Positions 50,961-63,297 of a DNA stretch of 64,000 nucleotides are shown here, one piece after another (the first letter of the stretch is position 1; every line of letters begins with the position of its first letter). Where the stretch lies: NCBI GenBank assembly GCA_027625915.1, contig JANTQA010000012.1, positions 4,424,501 to 4,488,500 on the forward strand. Direction: 5' to 3'. This stretch comes from Anaeramoeba flamelloides. Lineage: Eukaryota; Metamonada; Anaeramoebidae. The notes beneath the pieces are model-generated. The model did no database searches and was not told the origin of the DNA. It saw nothing but the letters and a program-made list of their open reading frames with translations. A program made the translations under genes and the position numbers.

Positions 50961-53900
50961 TTCAACTTTTCTCCAGCCTTAATTTGACAAAAGCAATTTC
51001 AATTTTTGATCGATCATTTAAATATTTTTTGGGAAAACTGAAGGTAATTTTTTTTTGGTTCTTCAATAAAGGTTATTTACAATTAACCATATTTTTAGAT
51101 AGAATTTCTATATAATTTTTAGAAGGTACTAAAAAAATCTAACTAAAAAAATATTGAACAATTTTCTAACTACTCAAAGTAAAATAGAGTCCATTTATTT
51201 TCGATAACAAATAAAATTTAGCACCAAGCTGAACTATTGGATAACTGTAGAGAGAAAAAATATACTAAATAATTCAAATTCATTATTTAAATATGAAAAA
51301 GTGTACTTTAAACCACTTTTTAAAAAGAATTATGGAGATACTAAATATTAAATTGATTTTTTTTAACAAAAAACTTATAAAAGAGATTTTCAGTTAATTC
51401 AAAAATAGTTTTTATTTTAGAAAAGTAATAATTAGGACTAAGTTTTTGAAACATAACTTTTTCAAATATTTTTGAACATTATATATTAATTCAAGATCTA
51501 ACCTGATTTTTTAATTTAAATCTGAAAAAATGTGTGTGTAAAATTTTTCAGATAAACAAATACCTCAATATAAAAGGGTTAAATATTAATAAACAATAAA
51601 TAAAAATACTATTTATTTTTTTTTTTGATATTTTTTTTGGTAAATAATGTTTGACAACTACAAATAAGAAAGAGATTAGACCTCTGAAAAGTTTAAGATA
51701 GTATTTTAGTAATTGTAAAAAGATTTTGAGAATTCCTTTAATAATTAGGCAAAGTTTGATAATTTTCGGATCTTCTTATTTAGACATCTAACAAAGAAAA
51801 ATATGAAACTTTTTAAGAGAAAAATTGTCTTTTATATGATAAATAAAGTCATTTTGATTAGTTTATACAAAATTTTTTCTACGAATTTTTTCAATTGATA
51901 ACTCTGAGATTAGTAAATGTCTCAATTTCTAACTATTTAAACACATATTTTGTTTCAGTGGGCAAAATATTTGTTAAAATTAATCCAAAAAAAGTAGCAC
52001 TACATTTTTTCAAAGATTTTTGTAAATTGAGTAAGTTACTTTTCTTTTTTGATAAAAAAAAATGGCTAAATCGAGATATTATATTTTTTTTATAATTATT
52101 TTCGAAAAAAAAAATCTCATTTTCAAAAAAAATGATTATTTTTTTTTTTCCAAGAAAAACATTATTTATAGAGAATTTTAAGTTGAAATAAATGAATTAT
52201 CATTTAAGGAAAAAAAAAAAAAAAAAAACATTTTTTTTTTTACTATGTCAAGTCAAGAAATTTTAGATAAATTATTGTAATCTGTTAGATATTGGGAAAG
52301 CCTGGTTTTGTTGTTGATTTTTTCGGAGATTTCTTGACAAAAAAATAATAAAAAGGAGGTAATGTTGGCAGTTGGTTGATTTAGTTAATTTATGAAGAAT
52401 TTAAAGGAAATTTTATCTTCGAGTAATGAAAATTGTAAAATTAAACTTCAATGTTTTTGGTAACTCCATTGGTAGAAAAGAGATCCTTTGAATAGTAAGT
52501 TCTTCAAAGTGCCATTATAAAAAATAACAAATTGGAAAATAATAAATTAAAATTTGTTTGTTTTTTTTATTGTATTTTTTTTGTGTCACTTTAAATTCTG
52601 GGTTCCAAAAATAAATAGCATTCCATATTGTTTCATAAGTTCAAAAATCACCAGTAATAATTCTTTGTTTTGAATCCCCTCCCAGACTCAAAAAATTATA
52701 TTGTCATTTAATAAGATGATACTAATCATCGTTCTTAGAACCCATCAATATCATCTTATATCACTTTGAAGAATATTATTTTTTTTTTTATTCTTCCAGG
52801 TGAAACTCGAATAGTAATAATTTGATAGGTTCTCAATATTAACAATGATCACAGATTAGAAAGATTAAAAATGTTTTTTAATGTAAAAAGTGGGAAAAGA
52901 TCAATTATAAGAATTTTATAGTTGTATGAACAATTCACCAAATTCTATAAACAGCTTTGAACCAATCTCTCTTAAATTGTAAAGAAATTTCCAGTCAAAT
53001 ATACCACGATTTATATCTAAAAAAATTTTTTTATGTATTTTTTAAAATAAACATTACATAGATAATAAAAGATAAATCAAAACTAGAACATCCTTATTAC
53101 AAAAAGTGAGTAAGAAAAAGAATATGATCAAGATTTTCCAGGTATAAAATATTACATTTATTTCAAGTATTCTCAATAAACAACCCCAACTTTAAAAGAT
53201 CACATTGTCTAAGAGTTTTGACCATTGACTTAGGTTAAAATAATACATTGTTTTTACAAATATTTAGATTTCTTACTAATGAATTATAATTTTCTCTCGT
53301 TATTTGATTTTTTTTTTTTTTTTCAGTTTTTTTGAGTATGTTCCTTTATTTTTTTCTTGAATTAAAAGTTACCAACAAATCTTTCAAATTTGTATTTACT
53401 CTCTTTGATTTTTGAACATAATATCTTTTACCAAATACACAAAATATTTGATTTATTTTTGTTATTTTTTTGATACAATTTTTTTTTTGTTTATATTGTT
53501 TCTCCGAAAAATTAATGATTTGATCAAGATAAATTGGGCTGGGGGTTATAATGTAAAAGTTGTTTTCAGATTTTGCGTCCAAAAATCTATATGAATTTAA
53601 ATTTGGAAAAATTTCATATATTTTTTATTTAAATAAAAAATTTTTACAGTTAAGTCGAAAAAAAAATGATTGTTCTTTTTGGAAATTGGGATTTTAAATT
53701 CTCTTTAACGATAAAAAATTTCTGTCAATATTTCTTCGAATATTAGCCTAGCTAGAAAAAAACAAGCAAACATTCCCAAATTTTTGCTTTTTTCCTCCAT
53801 TTAAATCATTTGAAGTGAAAAAACTAAAAAGCCTCTTAACTTAATTTCCAAATCAAAGTAAAATATTATAAAATTCTAACCATAGTTTTCAGTTCAACAT

Positions 53901-54514
53901 AGGATGAAATATTCTCATAGAGTTGACTTTTTCAAGTATATTTTACATTTTTTTCATAAGGGGGGCAACATATTTGGAAAATTATTTCATTGTTTTCTTC
54001 TTAGATCTAACCTCATAAATATTTGCAAAAATTACCAACTACCAACCCTATTTACAAGCACAGAATACATGGATTTGAATTGCAAACTAAGTTCGTTTAA
54101 ATTATTAAATCTTTTTTTTTTTTATTATATTTTAAAAATAAGATAAAAGTTCGATGGTTTTTATTGTAAAGTCTTTGAAATCACTAAATGTGAAATTTCA
54201 GAAAACAAAAATCTTTGGCAAATTTTTCTTTTTATAATCTGGATCCAAAAATCCAAACAAAAAAGGATTGGATTCTTTTGACTGAAAATTAATGATAAAA
54301 AAATGATTTCTTTTCAAACGATCATTCATTTCTCTAAAGTTGATAAATGGGTTTGTTTATTGGGTTTAATTGAATTATTCTCGTAAATAATTACCCTATA
54401 TTGCTTTGTGGAAAAAAATTAAAGAAGAGTTACTAACCCCTTAAACTATTTTTTAATTTGATCTTCTCTATTCATTTTATTAATTTTGAACTTCAGTGGT
54501 CAAAAATACATGTG

Positions 54515-54960
54515 CCCTTGTTACAAAACCCACGTTTCAAATAAAAAATAGGCTTTTTTTTTTTCTTCTTGTTACAATACAACATCTAATTCAGTTTTCA
54601 ATAGTGCACCTAAGTACCAAATCAATTTTAAAGGTTTAACTCCTTGAAGTTTTGAGTAAAATTTATATTACAGAATAGAACTTGTTGAAAATTCTTCATA
54701 ATTTTCTTCAGTTTTAATTCAAATTTTTTGATTTTTTGATGATTAAAATTTTCATTATCAAGAATTAACTCTATTATTTTGAGAAAAAATTTTGCAATTT
54801 GATCCTATATTTTCCAGAATTTCTGTTTTAATAATAGAACTTTAAGAAACCAATATCATATTTGGTTATTGTTTATTGTTGGTTTCTTTGATTATCTATG
54901 TATAGGTCTTCTAGAAAAAAGAAAAACGTCTTTTAATTTGAAAGTATCGGTTTACCAAGT
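54515..54960 (+). repeat. Family D repeat, copy 3
   Basis: Contains TTTCTTCTTGTTACAATACA, TTTTGAGTAAAATTTATATT, AATAGAACTTTAAGAAACCA and GTATAGGTCTTCTAGAA in the same order as copy 2. Non-coding; ends undefined. Confidence 0.65.
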
Positions 54961-55329
54961 CTTTATGGTTATTTTAACAAAAGTAATAAAAAATATGATT
55001 TGGTTATTTTCTGATTAAAGCGAAGTCAAAGTCCATTGGTTCTTGCTGAATTGAAAATTGTTTTTTTTGAAACCAGTAAACAAACTAAATAACAACTGGT
55101 GACGGGAAAAAATAATTAAAGAAATGAAAAAAATGTGTTCTATTTGATTTTATTTTGTTGGTGTTACCTATTAAAGAATATCTTAACAAAAAGAATTAAA
55201 CCACTGATTCTAGAAAAGGTTTCTAAAATGGGTTGAATTGGTATTATTCTGGAAACCATCAAAATGATTTCTTTGTTGGAAAAATATTTTTGCATTATTA
55301 CGTATGAATCTTCATTTTATTTTCAATTC

Positions 55330-55773
55330 TTAAAGATCTATTTTTAAAAGAAGAAGAACCAAAACAATATTACAAGATAAAAGAAAAAAGAAAATAGAAA
55401 TTAAAGGGGAGATTTAAAGGAAAACATTCAAAAAAAAAAAATAAAAAAAAAATAAAAAGAATCGAAATAATTTACGAGAATAATTCAAAAGCTTTTCAAT
55501 GAGATCGACATGTGACAAAAGCATTCTTCGGCAACAAATTCTTTTTATTCCAAGTGCATCAAGTGCTGCTCTTTCTGAGTATTCTGCTGCAAGTAAGCCT
55601 AAATACGCTTCCCATTTATCACCAATAACTTAAGAAGGTTAAAATATGGGTTAATAGAAAAACAAGAAGTTTTAGTTGAGAAATTGGTTCATGAAAAGAG
55701 TCACAGGAAAATTAATACAACGAAAAAGAAACAAACTTTTGTTGCAAGTAAAACATCGAATTGGAATAATCAT
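55330..55773 (-). CDS. RPB10: RNA polymerase subunit RPB10 (RPABC5), 3 exons
   Basis: Small zinc-binding subunit shared by RNA polymerases I, II and III. Exons 55773-55737, 55628-55476 and 55337-55330 join in phase (A|TT, C|AT) to a 65-aa protein. It starts [20 protein letters not shown], continues with [38 protein letters not shown], and ends SHL before TAA. The family is 65-71 aa and ends LLNY plus a few residues. The CX2C near the N-terminus and the Cys-Cys of RICCRRM are the zinc ligands. Introns are 108 and 138 bp; the first donor is GTTTGT, less canonical, but required by the alignment. The last exon is only 8 nt. A TTAA-flanked inverted-repeat element begins 52 bp upstream of the ATG, so the promoter must be very short or lie within the element. 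Confidence 0.9.
55338..55475 (-). other. RPB10 intron 2 (138 bp)
   Basis: GTAAAT donor after NYS, T-rich interior, AAAATAG acceptor followed by ATCTTTAA. Without splicing the frame would run on through a homopolymer stretch, which no RPB10 does. Confidence 0.7.
55629..55736 (-). other. RPB10 intron 1 (108 bp)
   Basis: GTTTGT donor, CTTCTTAAG acceptor. It separates CFTCNK from IIGDKW, a junction fixed by RPB10 conservation. Confidence 0.85.
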
Positions 55774-55824
55774 CTTTGTGAAAAAATAAAAAATAAAAAA
55801 AATAAAATTCGAGAATACTTTGCC

Positions 55825-56390
55825 TTAAGGTTTACAATCCCTGAAATCTGATAAAAGGATAATCTTGTGTCTGGTGTAGTGGATTGTTAATTTGGTTCTT
55901 AGCTGATCGATCTTGTGCTTGGTGTGAGTTTTAATTTGGTTCAATAAATTGCAATTTGTGACAATTTATTTTTTTTTTTTTCTGAAATCCAAATAGAAGA
56001 GTTTAAGATAAATTAGCTCGAACCTAAGTTATAAAAAATGTGGTTTGTAGGTTTTTGATTGGAATTTTTAATTTAGATTTGGTTTAATTGGAGCTTTTAT
56101 AAAAAAAATTTTTTTCATTTAGTTAATCGACAAAAAAGATAAATCAAAATTTTCTTCTACAACCCAAAAATCAAAATTTATTCTTAAACACCTACCAATC
56201 TATTAGTCTTACACTCTTCAATTTGGATTTCTGAAAAAAAAAAAAAATAAATTGTCACAAATTGCCATTTATTACCACAATTAAAACCCACACCAAGCAC
56301 AAGATCGATCAGCTAAGAACCAAATTAACAAGCCACTACACCAGACACAAGATTATCCTTTTTTCAGATTTCAAGGATTGTAATCCTTAA
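55825..56390. mobile_element. TTAA-flanked foldback element (~190-bp arms)
   Basis: TTAA at 55825 and 56387. The outer ends are inverted: GGTTTACAATCCCTGAAATC and, reversed, GGATTACAATCCTTGAAATC. The arms (55829-56018 and about 56205-56386) are over 90% alike by eye, including TTAGCTGATCGATCTTGTGC and GACAATTTATTTTTTTTTTT in both, with a spacer of ~190 bp. Non-coding; the high arm identity suggests a young insertion or arm-to-arm conversion. TTAA superfamily unresolved. Confidence 0.85.
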
Positions 56391-58016
56391 GGTAGTCATT
56401 GTTTTGGAAAATATAATTTTTATAAATTTAAAACCTAACAAATTGTAGTCTCTCAAAATACTTGTATTTGAATAATAAATGTGACAAAATTTTTACTTCA
56501 TTTTCCTCTTTATTTCTTATTCATAAATTTCGAACAAATAGATCGTAATTTGAAAACTTATTTTGTTTGTTTTAATCAATATTTTGTTCTCATTTGTATA
56601 AAATCAAAGGTGTCTAAATTTAAAGTTTCAGAATATGGAAAAATATAGAAAAAAAGATGAAAAAATTTCACCATTTAAAATTCAAATACCAGTATAGAAA
56701 ACTACAAAGAGATCTTATTTTCAGAAATAAAATCTTATAATATATTTACACTTCTTACAATGATTTCTAGAATCAATAAAGGAATGTTAACTTATTACAA
56801 AAAAAAAAAAATATTACCTTTTGTTCGATTTTTGTTGTTTGACTTAAAGGCAATCATAAAAATTACTAATTTTTTAAAAGATATGACAAATCAAATAATC
56901 AGTCATTCGAGAGTGAAGTAAAAGAAACAGTTTTGTTGAAAAATGGATTCTCAAAATCATTATTCTTGAGTTTATTTCAACAAAACTGAAATATTGATTT
57001 TTCAAGTTCAATAAAAATATTTTATAAGTAAAACAAAAACCCCTTTTAAGAATTTAATTACTCTTATAATATTATAGAATGTCACTCTTATCAAAAAAAA
57101 AAAAAAAAAAAAGAAAAAGGTACATCTAATTAGTGTATTTAAAACACAAAAATATTACCCATCCTATCAAATATTAGATAAAATAATCTGAATTTATTGA
57201 ATATCAAGCTTATTACAACATATTTTTGAAGAAAATAATTGTTTTATTGAAAAAAAAACTCTAATACTGGAACAAAAAAACTGTGAGAAATAAAAAAATA
57301 TTGGACTCAAAGGTATTATTTTGATATTAGTCCTTTTTTACAAAAACTGACTATTGATATGTGTTTTTTAAAATATTCTGGGATAAGAGTTGTGAATTTC
57401 TAATTTTCTCTAATTCATAAATTTTTATTTAGAAGTATTTTAAATAACCCAAATACACTTTTTTTGCATGTCTGTGATAATATGTGTTGATATATCTAGA
57501 TAAACTATTCTTCAAAAAAAAGGGTAAACCTCTCAAATCATCAATACTATTGAATTTTATTGTTAATAAGATAATTACTTAATGGTAATTTTCAATTCAT
57601 TTTTTAATTTTCAGTTTTTTTATTTATCGATATTGAAAAGTTGGAAAATTAAAAAAAAGATAATAAGAAACCAATTCGGAAGTAATCTACCAGTATAAAA
57701 TGGAAACAGTTTAAATTTGATTTTGAATGTGTTAGATATATGAATTAATAAAGAATGTTATTGGATTAATACATGGAACAAATAAGAGAAAATAAAAAAA
57801 AAAATCCAAAAAAACACCTTATGAATTGTGGTTTTATCTCTAAAATGAGACTTTAAAGAACAGTAAATTGAAATAAAAAAATTATCAATAAAATGTCGAG
57901 AAATTTTCCCCAATTCACTGTGTTCAAAGTTTTTATTGATTTTATAATTTTTCTTCCTAGCGATTAACATAACTAGAATTCTCATTTCAAATAAAAGGGT
58001 AGATCATTTTTTAATA

Positions 58017-58233
58017 TAAGTTTAATTTCAAAAATAGGGGCAGTTTTTTCATCAGAAAAAAATTTGTTTAAATGTTTTTTTTTTTGAATAATAATGTAAT
58101 TTACTAAAGTATTTAGAGATAATAACTAATACTGATAATAAATAAAAATATAGTGTAATCATTTTATTTTTTAAAAGATAAATGAAAAAAATAAGAATAA
58201 AAAAGTTTGCCCCTAATTTTGAAAGTTGGCTTA
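58017..58233 (-). mobile_element. Family B element, copy 2 (TIR)
   Basis: Ends are clear here: left TAAGTTTAATTTCAAAAATA then GGGGCAG; right, read inward, TAAGCCAACTTTCAAAATTA then GGGGCAAAC. TA duplications at both ends and no open frame point to a non-autonomous TA-target (mariner-like) element. Body matches 17741-17961. Confidence 0.75.
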
Positions 58234-58670
58234 TTTAATTTTAATTTTTATTGTTTTGTTTTAATGAGTTTTAAATATTATGTTGCTTTTTTTAGATTTC
58301 AAAGAGTTTCTTATATTCTAGAATGTTACTACAATTAATTTGATTCATTTATAAATAATTCTTGTAAGAATCTTTTCCTTTTTATTTGGAAAGGAGTTTA
58401 TGTATATATCTTAGCTAATCCAATTGGACCAAATTTCATCAAGTTTAAAATAATACATTTAAAATGATATTGATGTACTAATATATTTATTTTTATTTTG
58501 TCTTTAATCCTTATTTTAATCGTTAAAAGGTCAAAATAGTTAAAGATATTGTGTATTTATATTATTTATATTGTTTTTGATATTAAAAAAAAATAATTAT
58601 TGATTTTTGTAAAATTTTTCGAAAGATTTTTATTTTTGGTTTTTAATTTTAAAAATTAGAAATTTGGTTC

Positions 58671-58875
58671 CAGTCAGTTTCGCTTTTAAGACACAAAACT
58701 TTCAACGAAATTTAAGGTACATAAATATCTCAAATTAAAGCACATTTTTTGGGAATTTATTTTTTATAACAAATTATTTTACTAGAATTTGAATTTTGAA
58801 CCATAATTTGGTATTTTGTGTGTGTGTCTTAAATTTCTTTGTTCAAGGTTTTTTTCTTAAAGTGGAGCTGGTTGT
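58671..58875. repeat. Family A palindromic repeat, copy 6
   Basis: CAGTCAGTTTCGCTTTTAAG on the left and TTAAAGTGGAGCTGGTTG on the right. Left arm words ACTTTCAACGAAATTTAAGG and CTCAAATTAAAGCACATTTT are intact; the right arm is decayed and carries a short GT run. Confidence 0.72.
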
Positions 58876-60001
58876 AAAGTAAACGAAAGATCCTTTTTGA
58901 TTTTTTATCTTGAATGGATTTTCAATGTAAAAAAGTTTAGTGAACACCAATACTTTGTTTTGAAAAAATTTTTTAAAAACAATTGAAATATTGTTGCTCA
59001 CCAAAGGTTTTTTTGATTAAAATTATAATTAGTCTATTAAGATAATCCCATATTATATTTACTATAATCAAAATTTGGATAAATGTATGGAACTCGTTTA
59101 AAGGGAAAATTATCATTTTTTCAAATTTGGTCAAATTTCAAAATTGATCAAATTCTCATTTTTTTCAAAATAGTCAATTCCATTGAAATATATTGGGTGT
59201 AGGTATTTAAAACACTCTTTCCAGGTATGTTAGGGTAGGCTCAAGTCGGTTAGAGTATGTTTGGATGGTTTGTATGGTATTTTAGAGAATTTTGAACAGG
59301 ATTGAAAAAAATAAATAATTAAGAGACCAATTAGACTTTTGTAACTTGTTTTAAGGGAAATAATTTTCCACTTAGCTTTGGTCGTTAAAATTAGGTTTTG
59401 AACAAATTTTTAAAAATATTATTTATTGATGATTGCCAAATTTTGGATTTTCTACAATTTAAGTTTTAAAATACTACCAATCACAAAATAATATTTTTGA
59501 TTTTTTCCTTCTACAATTATTAAAAAGTATTAAAAACTTTCATACCAAAGAAAATAATCAAGAAACTCTTCAAAAATAAGAAATAAATCAATTTGACCAA
59601 TTTTGAAAATTGAAATTTAATAATATACCCATTAAAACAAGAAAACTTTCTAAATTGATTTGTTTCTACCTTTCGGTTTTTCATCTGCTATTTAACAAGG
59701 AATAATTTTGGTGGAGAGTTGAAATAATTTATTTCAATAGTCTGCTTCAACAAGGCCTATATAAGGTAAAAAAATGAATTACCAAAACGATTTAATTATT
59801 TAAAAAGATCAAATATCTCAAAAATTAAAATAAAAAACTATTTCTTTTATTATTATCGAGGTTAAAATTTTTTTACGAATTTTTATTATCTGTTTTTTAT
59901 TTTCATGTAATAAAATAATTTAAGTGAAACACTATATAATAAATTCAAAGATCAAAGATCAGTGAAAATAATTCAAAAAGGATGTTTGAATAAATGTTTC
60001 C

Positions 60002-60716
60002 TTAGAATCCAATCTTATCAGCAATTTCCATTGCGTCATCATTCTTTGATAACCTAACAAAGGCTTTTTTATTTCCATCAGGTCTATTAAAAGTTACAAA
60101 AAGAAGATAAAGAAGGGTTGCCGAAATAATACAAAAAAAACAAAATTAAAGGTATATTAAAGCAAATTAGTATGTTGGTTGGGGTTTATTTGGAAGTTGA
60201 TAATAGAAGACTAAAACAAAAAAAAACTATCCAAAAGTTATTCTTGAAAAAAGTAAAATTCAAAAAAAAAAGAAAAAAGAAAAAAGAAAAAAGAGAAAAG
60301 AAAAAAGAAAAAAGAAAAGAAAAAAAGGATAATTACCTAATAAGTGAATTAACTTTGATTGGTGTAACATTATACATTTTTTTAACTGCGTCTGAGATTT
60401 GGTATTTATTAGCTCTGATATCAACAATAAAAACCAAAGTGTTGTGATCTTCGATTTGTTTCATTGTAGATTCTGTATTGTGAGGGAATTTTAAGATGGA
60501 ATAGTGATCCAATCTTGGTAAACGAGATTGAGCCTTTCTTGGGTATTCTGGGTTTTTGGCAAGTTTCATTGTGTTTGGTCTTCTAAATCTAATTCCTGTT
60601 TTGATTTTTCGAACGTGTTTATATTTTCCTCTCTTCACAACACGAGAGGTTTTTTGTGCTTTTTGGTTTCCTCCTTTTTTTACTTGGTTTTTGTTTTGTT
60701 TTGCTTTGTTGCTCAT
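60002..60716 (-). CDS. RPL23A: 60S ribosomal protein uL23 (L23a), 2 exons
   Basis: Large-subunit protein at the peptide exit tunnel rim, contact for SRP and nascent-chain factors. Exon 1 60716-60337 and exon 2 60083-60002 join as AG|A (Arg) to 153 aa. The ATG at 60716 gives the basic tail [16 protein letters not shown] typical of eukaryotic L23a. Then come [60 protein letters not shown] and [16 protein letters not shown]. Exon 2 supplies the end of the fold, [20 protein letters not shown] then ADKIGF and TAA. Length and all core residues fit the family. The intron interrupts the conserved LIRPDG turn. Confidence 0.96.
60084..60336 (-). other. Intron in uL23 gene (253 bp)
   Basis: GTAATT donor and TTTAATAG acceptor. 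On the coding strand it begins with a long pyrimidine tract. Ribosomal protein introns often host snoRNAs, but no paired C/D or H/ACA boxes are seen. Confidence 0.92.
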
Positions 60717-61294
60717 TAACAGATCTATTGATTTTTTTGTGTTTGGGGGTTGTGTTAAACAAAAAATTTTTGATGTTGGTATTGAAAAAAAAAAAAAAAA
60801 GCAAGTGGAAAGAAAAAAGAAAAAAATCAGTGAAAAGTTCCAAGAGAAAGAACAATTGTTCGAAACCAAATTTGGTTGTTGTGTTATTTAAAGAAATATA
60901 TTTGTTACATTTTTAAATTAATAAAGATAAAACTAAAAAAAATGGTTGATGAAAATTATTATTTCATTTTTTCGAATTTTGATTTTTTAAGGTATTAGTG
61001 TCTTCCAAGTAGAAGTCGAAAATTAAAATAAGTTGTTATTGGATATTAAACACATTAGTGACAAATGGTTCAAATGTCCCCCAAAAACCTATTAGTCAAG
61101 TACCACTTTTTGTTGTTTTTCTCGATTAACAATAATCCTTGTTTTGATATTTGTATTTGAAATTTAAATGATATAAAATTTTAGCCAATAAAATTATTCG
61201 AAGTATAGGTGATTTAAAGAATGAAATTCTGATTGAAGTTTAACAAAACTTTCTCAAGTAAATTGGGATCTTTTCATTACAATTTTTTTATTCT

Positions 61295-62635
61295 TTAAGG
61301 GAGTAGCTACACCATAAGACATGATAAAAATTTGAGAGGGATGAGATAAGAGTATTGTATTTTAGGGGCGTGTGATCGTCGATTCTCTAAAAATTTATTT
61401 TAAAAAATTATTTGTTATTTTTGTTAAGTAATGTTCAACAATAAAAAAAAGAGAATATATTGATAGAATAGTTTTGATTTTTTTTTTTTTCTTTTAAAAC
61501 TTTATTCCAAAAATTTTGGCATGGTTTAAACAGTTGAAAGAATAGCAATATCATACTTTACATTCAATTTGTAATAATTTGATTTTACAAACTATTTCTT
61601 TTTATTGTCTTTTTTGTTTTGTTTTCATTTCCTTTTTAGCAGTTGCTTAATCTGTTTCATTAGATCTGAAAATTTTTTTTCAATTGTAGAGAGAAGGTTA
61701 GTGTTGAGTTTTACAAATTGAAAAGCCAAATATAATTGGTCCATGGTATCTTATCATTTGATCGATCAAAAATTGTTGGTGTAATTTTAAAAAATTACCT
61801 ATACATTTATTCTTCAGCTTGTTTTATTATTTTGGACAAACTGATTTTTTTTGTTTTTATATAGTTTTCTTTTCTTTGATTATGAAGGGGAACTAATAAA
61901 AACATTAATATTATCTGAGTTAAATGTGATTTTATATTAAGTTTGGAAAAATATAATAAAGTGAGTTTCTGCTTTCCTATTTTTGATTTTCTAATATATC
62001 CAAGTTTTTGGAATATATTAGTTTTTTTTTGGGAGAAGATAATTTCAGATTCTTAGAATAAAAATTACAACTATTTTTTTGTTTAAATTTTGCTAAAATA
62101 TAATCATATTCACTTCTCCAATTCCACCAAAGCCAACTATTTAAAATCCTAACAAGTAATTTTTTGGATAATTATTCTTTTTTGGAATCCTGCTAGTTAT
62201 TTAAACACCATTCATGTTTCATTTTGTACTTCTCTCGGTTGTAATGTTATTGTTCATTTTTAAAAAAATCCATTAAATTTAAATGTCACTAATAAAAAAA
62301 TATTTCTAAATACTTTTTGTTGTCAGGATTAAAAAAAGTCAAAAATGGTGAAAAAATAAAAATGAAAAAATTAAATGCCACAATAGAATATTGAGATAAG
62401 GACATAAGATAAGTTATTCAACACTTGAAACACTATTTTAAGCAATTCAACTCAACATTCTATTGTGGAAATTTCGTTGAGACTTTGAAAAAAAAATTTC
62501 AAAAATCTAATGAATGAAGTACTTTAAATAATAAAAATCAATGAGTTACAACCAAAGTAAAAAATCTTATTTTCTTATCCTTTTCAGAATTGTAAAAAAG
62601 TGAGAAAGTTTCCTTTAACGTGGCTACTCCCTTAA
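61295..62635. mobile_element. TTAA-flanked TIR element, 1.34 kb
   Basis: TTAA at both ends; inverted ends TTAAGGGAGTAGCTAC and, reversed, TTAAGGGAGTAGCCAC. No transposase frame is present, so non-autonomous. The interior includes a family H segment (about 61560-61860). The end sequence resembles that of the element at 19090-20033 (GGGACTAGCC), implying one family. Confidence 0.72.
61560..61860 (+). repeat. Family H repeat, copy 2
   Basis: Internal part of the 1.34-kb TTAA element; diverged match to 24060-24490 in the BEACH intron, sharing GTTTTCATTTC, TTGTTTC-like and TGATCGATCAA landmarks. Confidence 0.5.
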
Positions 62636-63297
62636 GTTTTTGTAAAAATTTTTTTCTGCTTTTTAAAAAATAAAAAAAAATTGAAAAATAAATTTAAATT
62701 GAGAAATATTATCGAGTAAACTGTTTGGTCTTATTCACAAAAATCATTACAAAAAAATTAAATAATATTTGGTCATCTTTAAAAATGTTGGAAAATTGAT
62801 TTTGAATTTTGAGGATAAAATTGCTTTATTCACAAATATCTTCAAGAAAATTTTATTTTGAAAAATAGAATTTTGTCTGAGAATAAAAACATAATTTCTT
62901 GTCAAAATTTATACACAACTTGAAAATTTTTCTGTTTTTATAACTATCAATCTTAAATAATACAATTATTTTTTAATCAGTCTAATCAATCAATTTTTTG
63001 GTTAACGAAAAGAATTATTTCAAAAAAAAAATAATAATATTTATATTAATATTACTGGTAACGGAGACTTTTTGATTAAATAATAATGATGGAAATAACA
63101 ATAAACCGGGTAAAAAATTGTTATAATGTGAGAAATAAAATGAATTTAATAGTATTAATTTTCATAAGAAAAGGAAAAAAAAATGATCTAATAAAAAAAA
63201 TATTCTATTCTGGCTTTCTTAGTTGATCAGAATTTTATGACCCTTGGTATATACAAAATTTGTAAGTAGAGAATACCACCAATAACATCTTGTAAAA

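Larger units (their letters stand above)
50193..55329. other. Intergenic, 5.1 kb
   Basis: Two direct copies of family D (50530-50960, 54515-54960) are the only recognised contents. Open frames at 51895-52095, 53346-53582 and 53904-54146 are short, A/T-biased and unlike known proteins. Region 51000-54500 shows no repeat or RNA gene that I can support. Confidence 0.55.
55774..60001. other. Intergenic, 4.2 kb
   Basis: Holds the TTAA-flanked foldback element (55825-56390), a family B copy (58017-58233) and family A copy 6 (58671-58875). The frame at 57758-57985 (- strand) is short and unassigned. Around 59110-59620 imperfect inverted words (TTTGGTCAAATTT against AAATTTGACCAATTT-like sequence) hint at another decayed element. 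Nothing else is seen. Confidence 0.55.

Noticed and set aside
52721-52757. Short hairpin AAGATGATA / TATCATCTT considered as a small RNA
   Set aside because: Ten-base arms are expected by chance in 64 kb of A/T-rich sequence; no boxes or conservation.
53904-54146. 80-codon open frame on + strand
   Set aside because: No recognisable family, A/T-driven composition, no neighbouring exons in phase.
57758-57985. 75-codon frame on - strand near family B copy 2, considered as transposase remnant
   Set aside because: No DDE/D spacing or helix-turn-helix could be identified.
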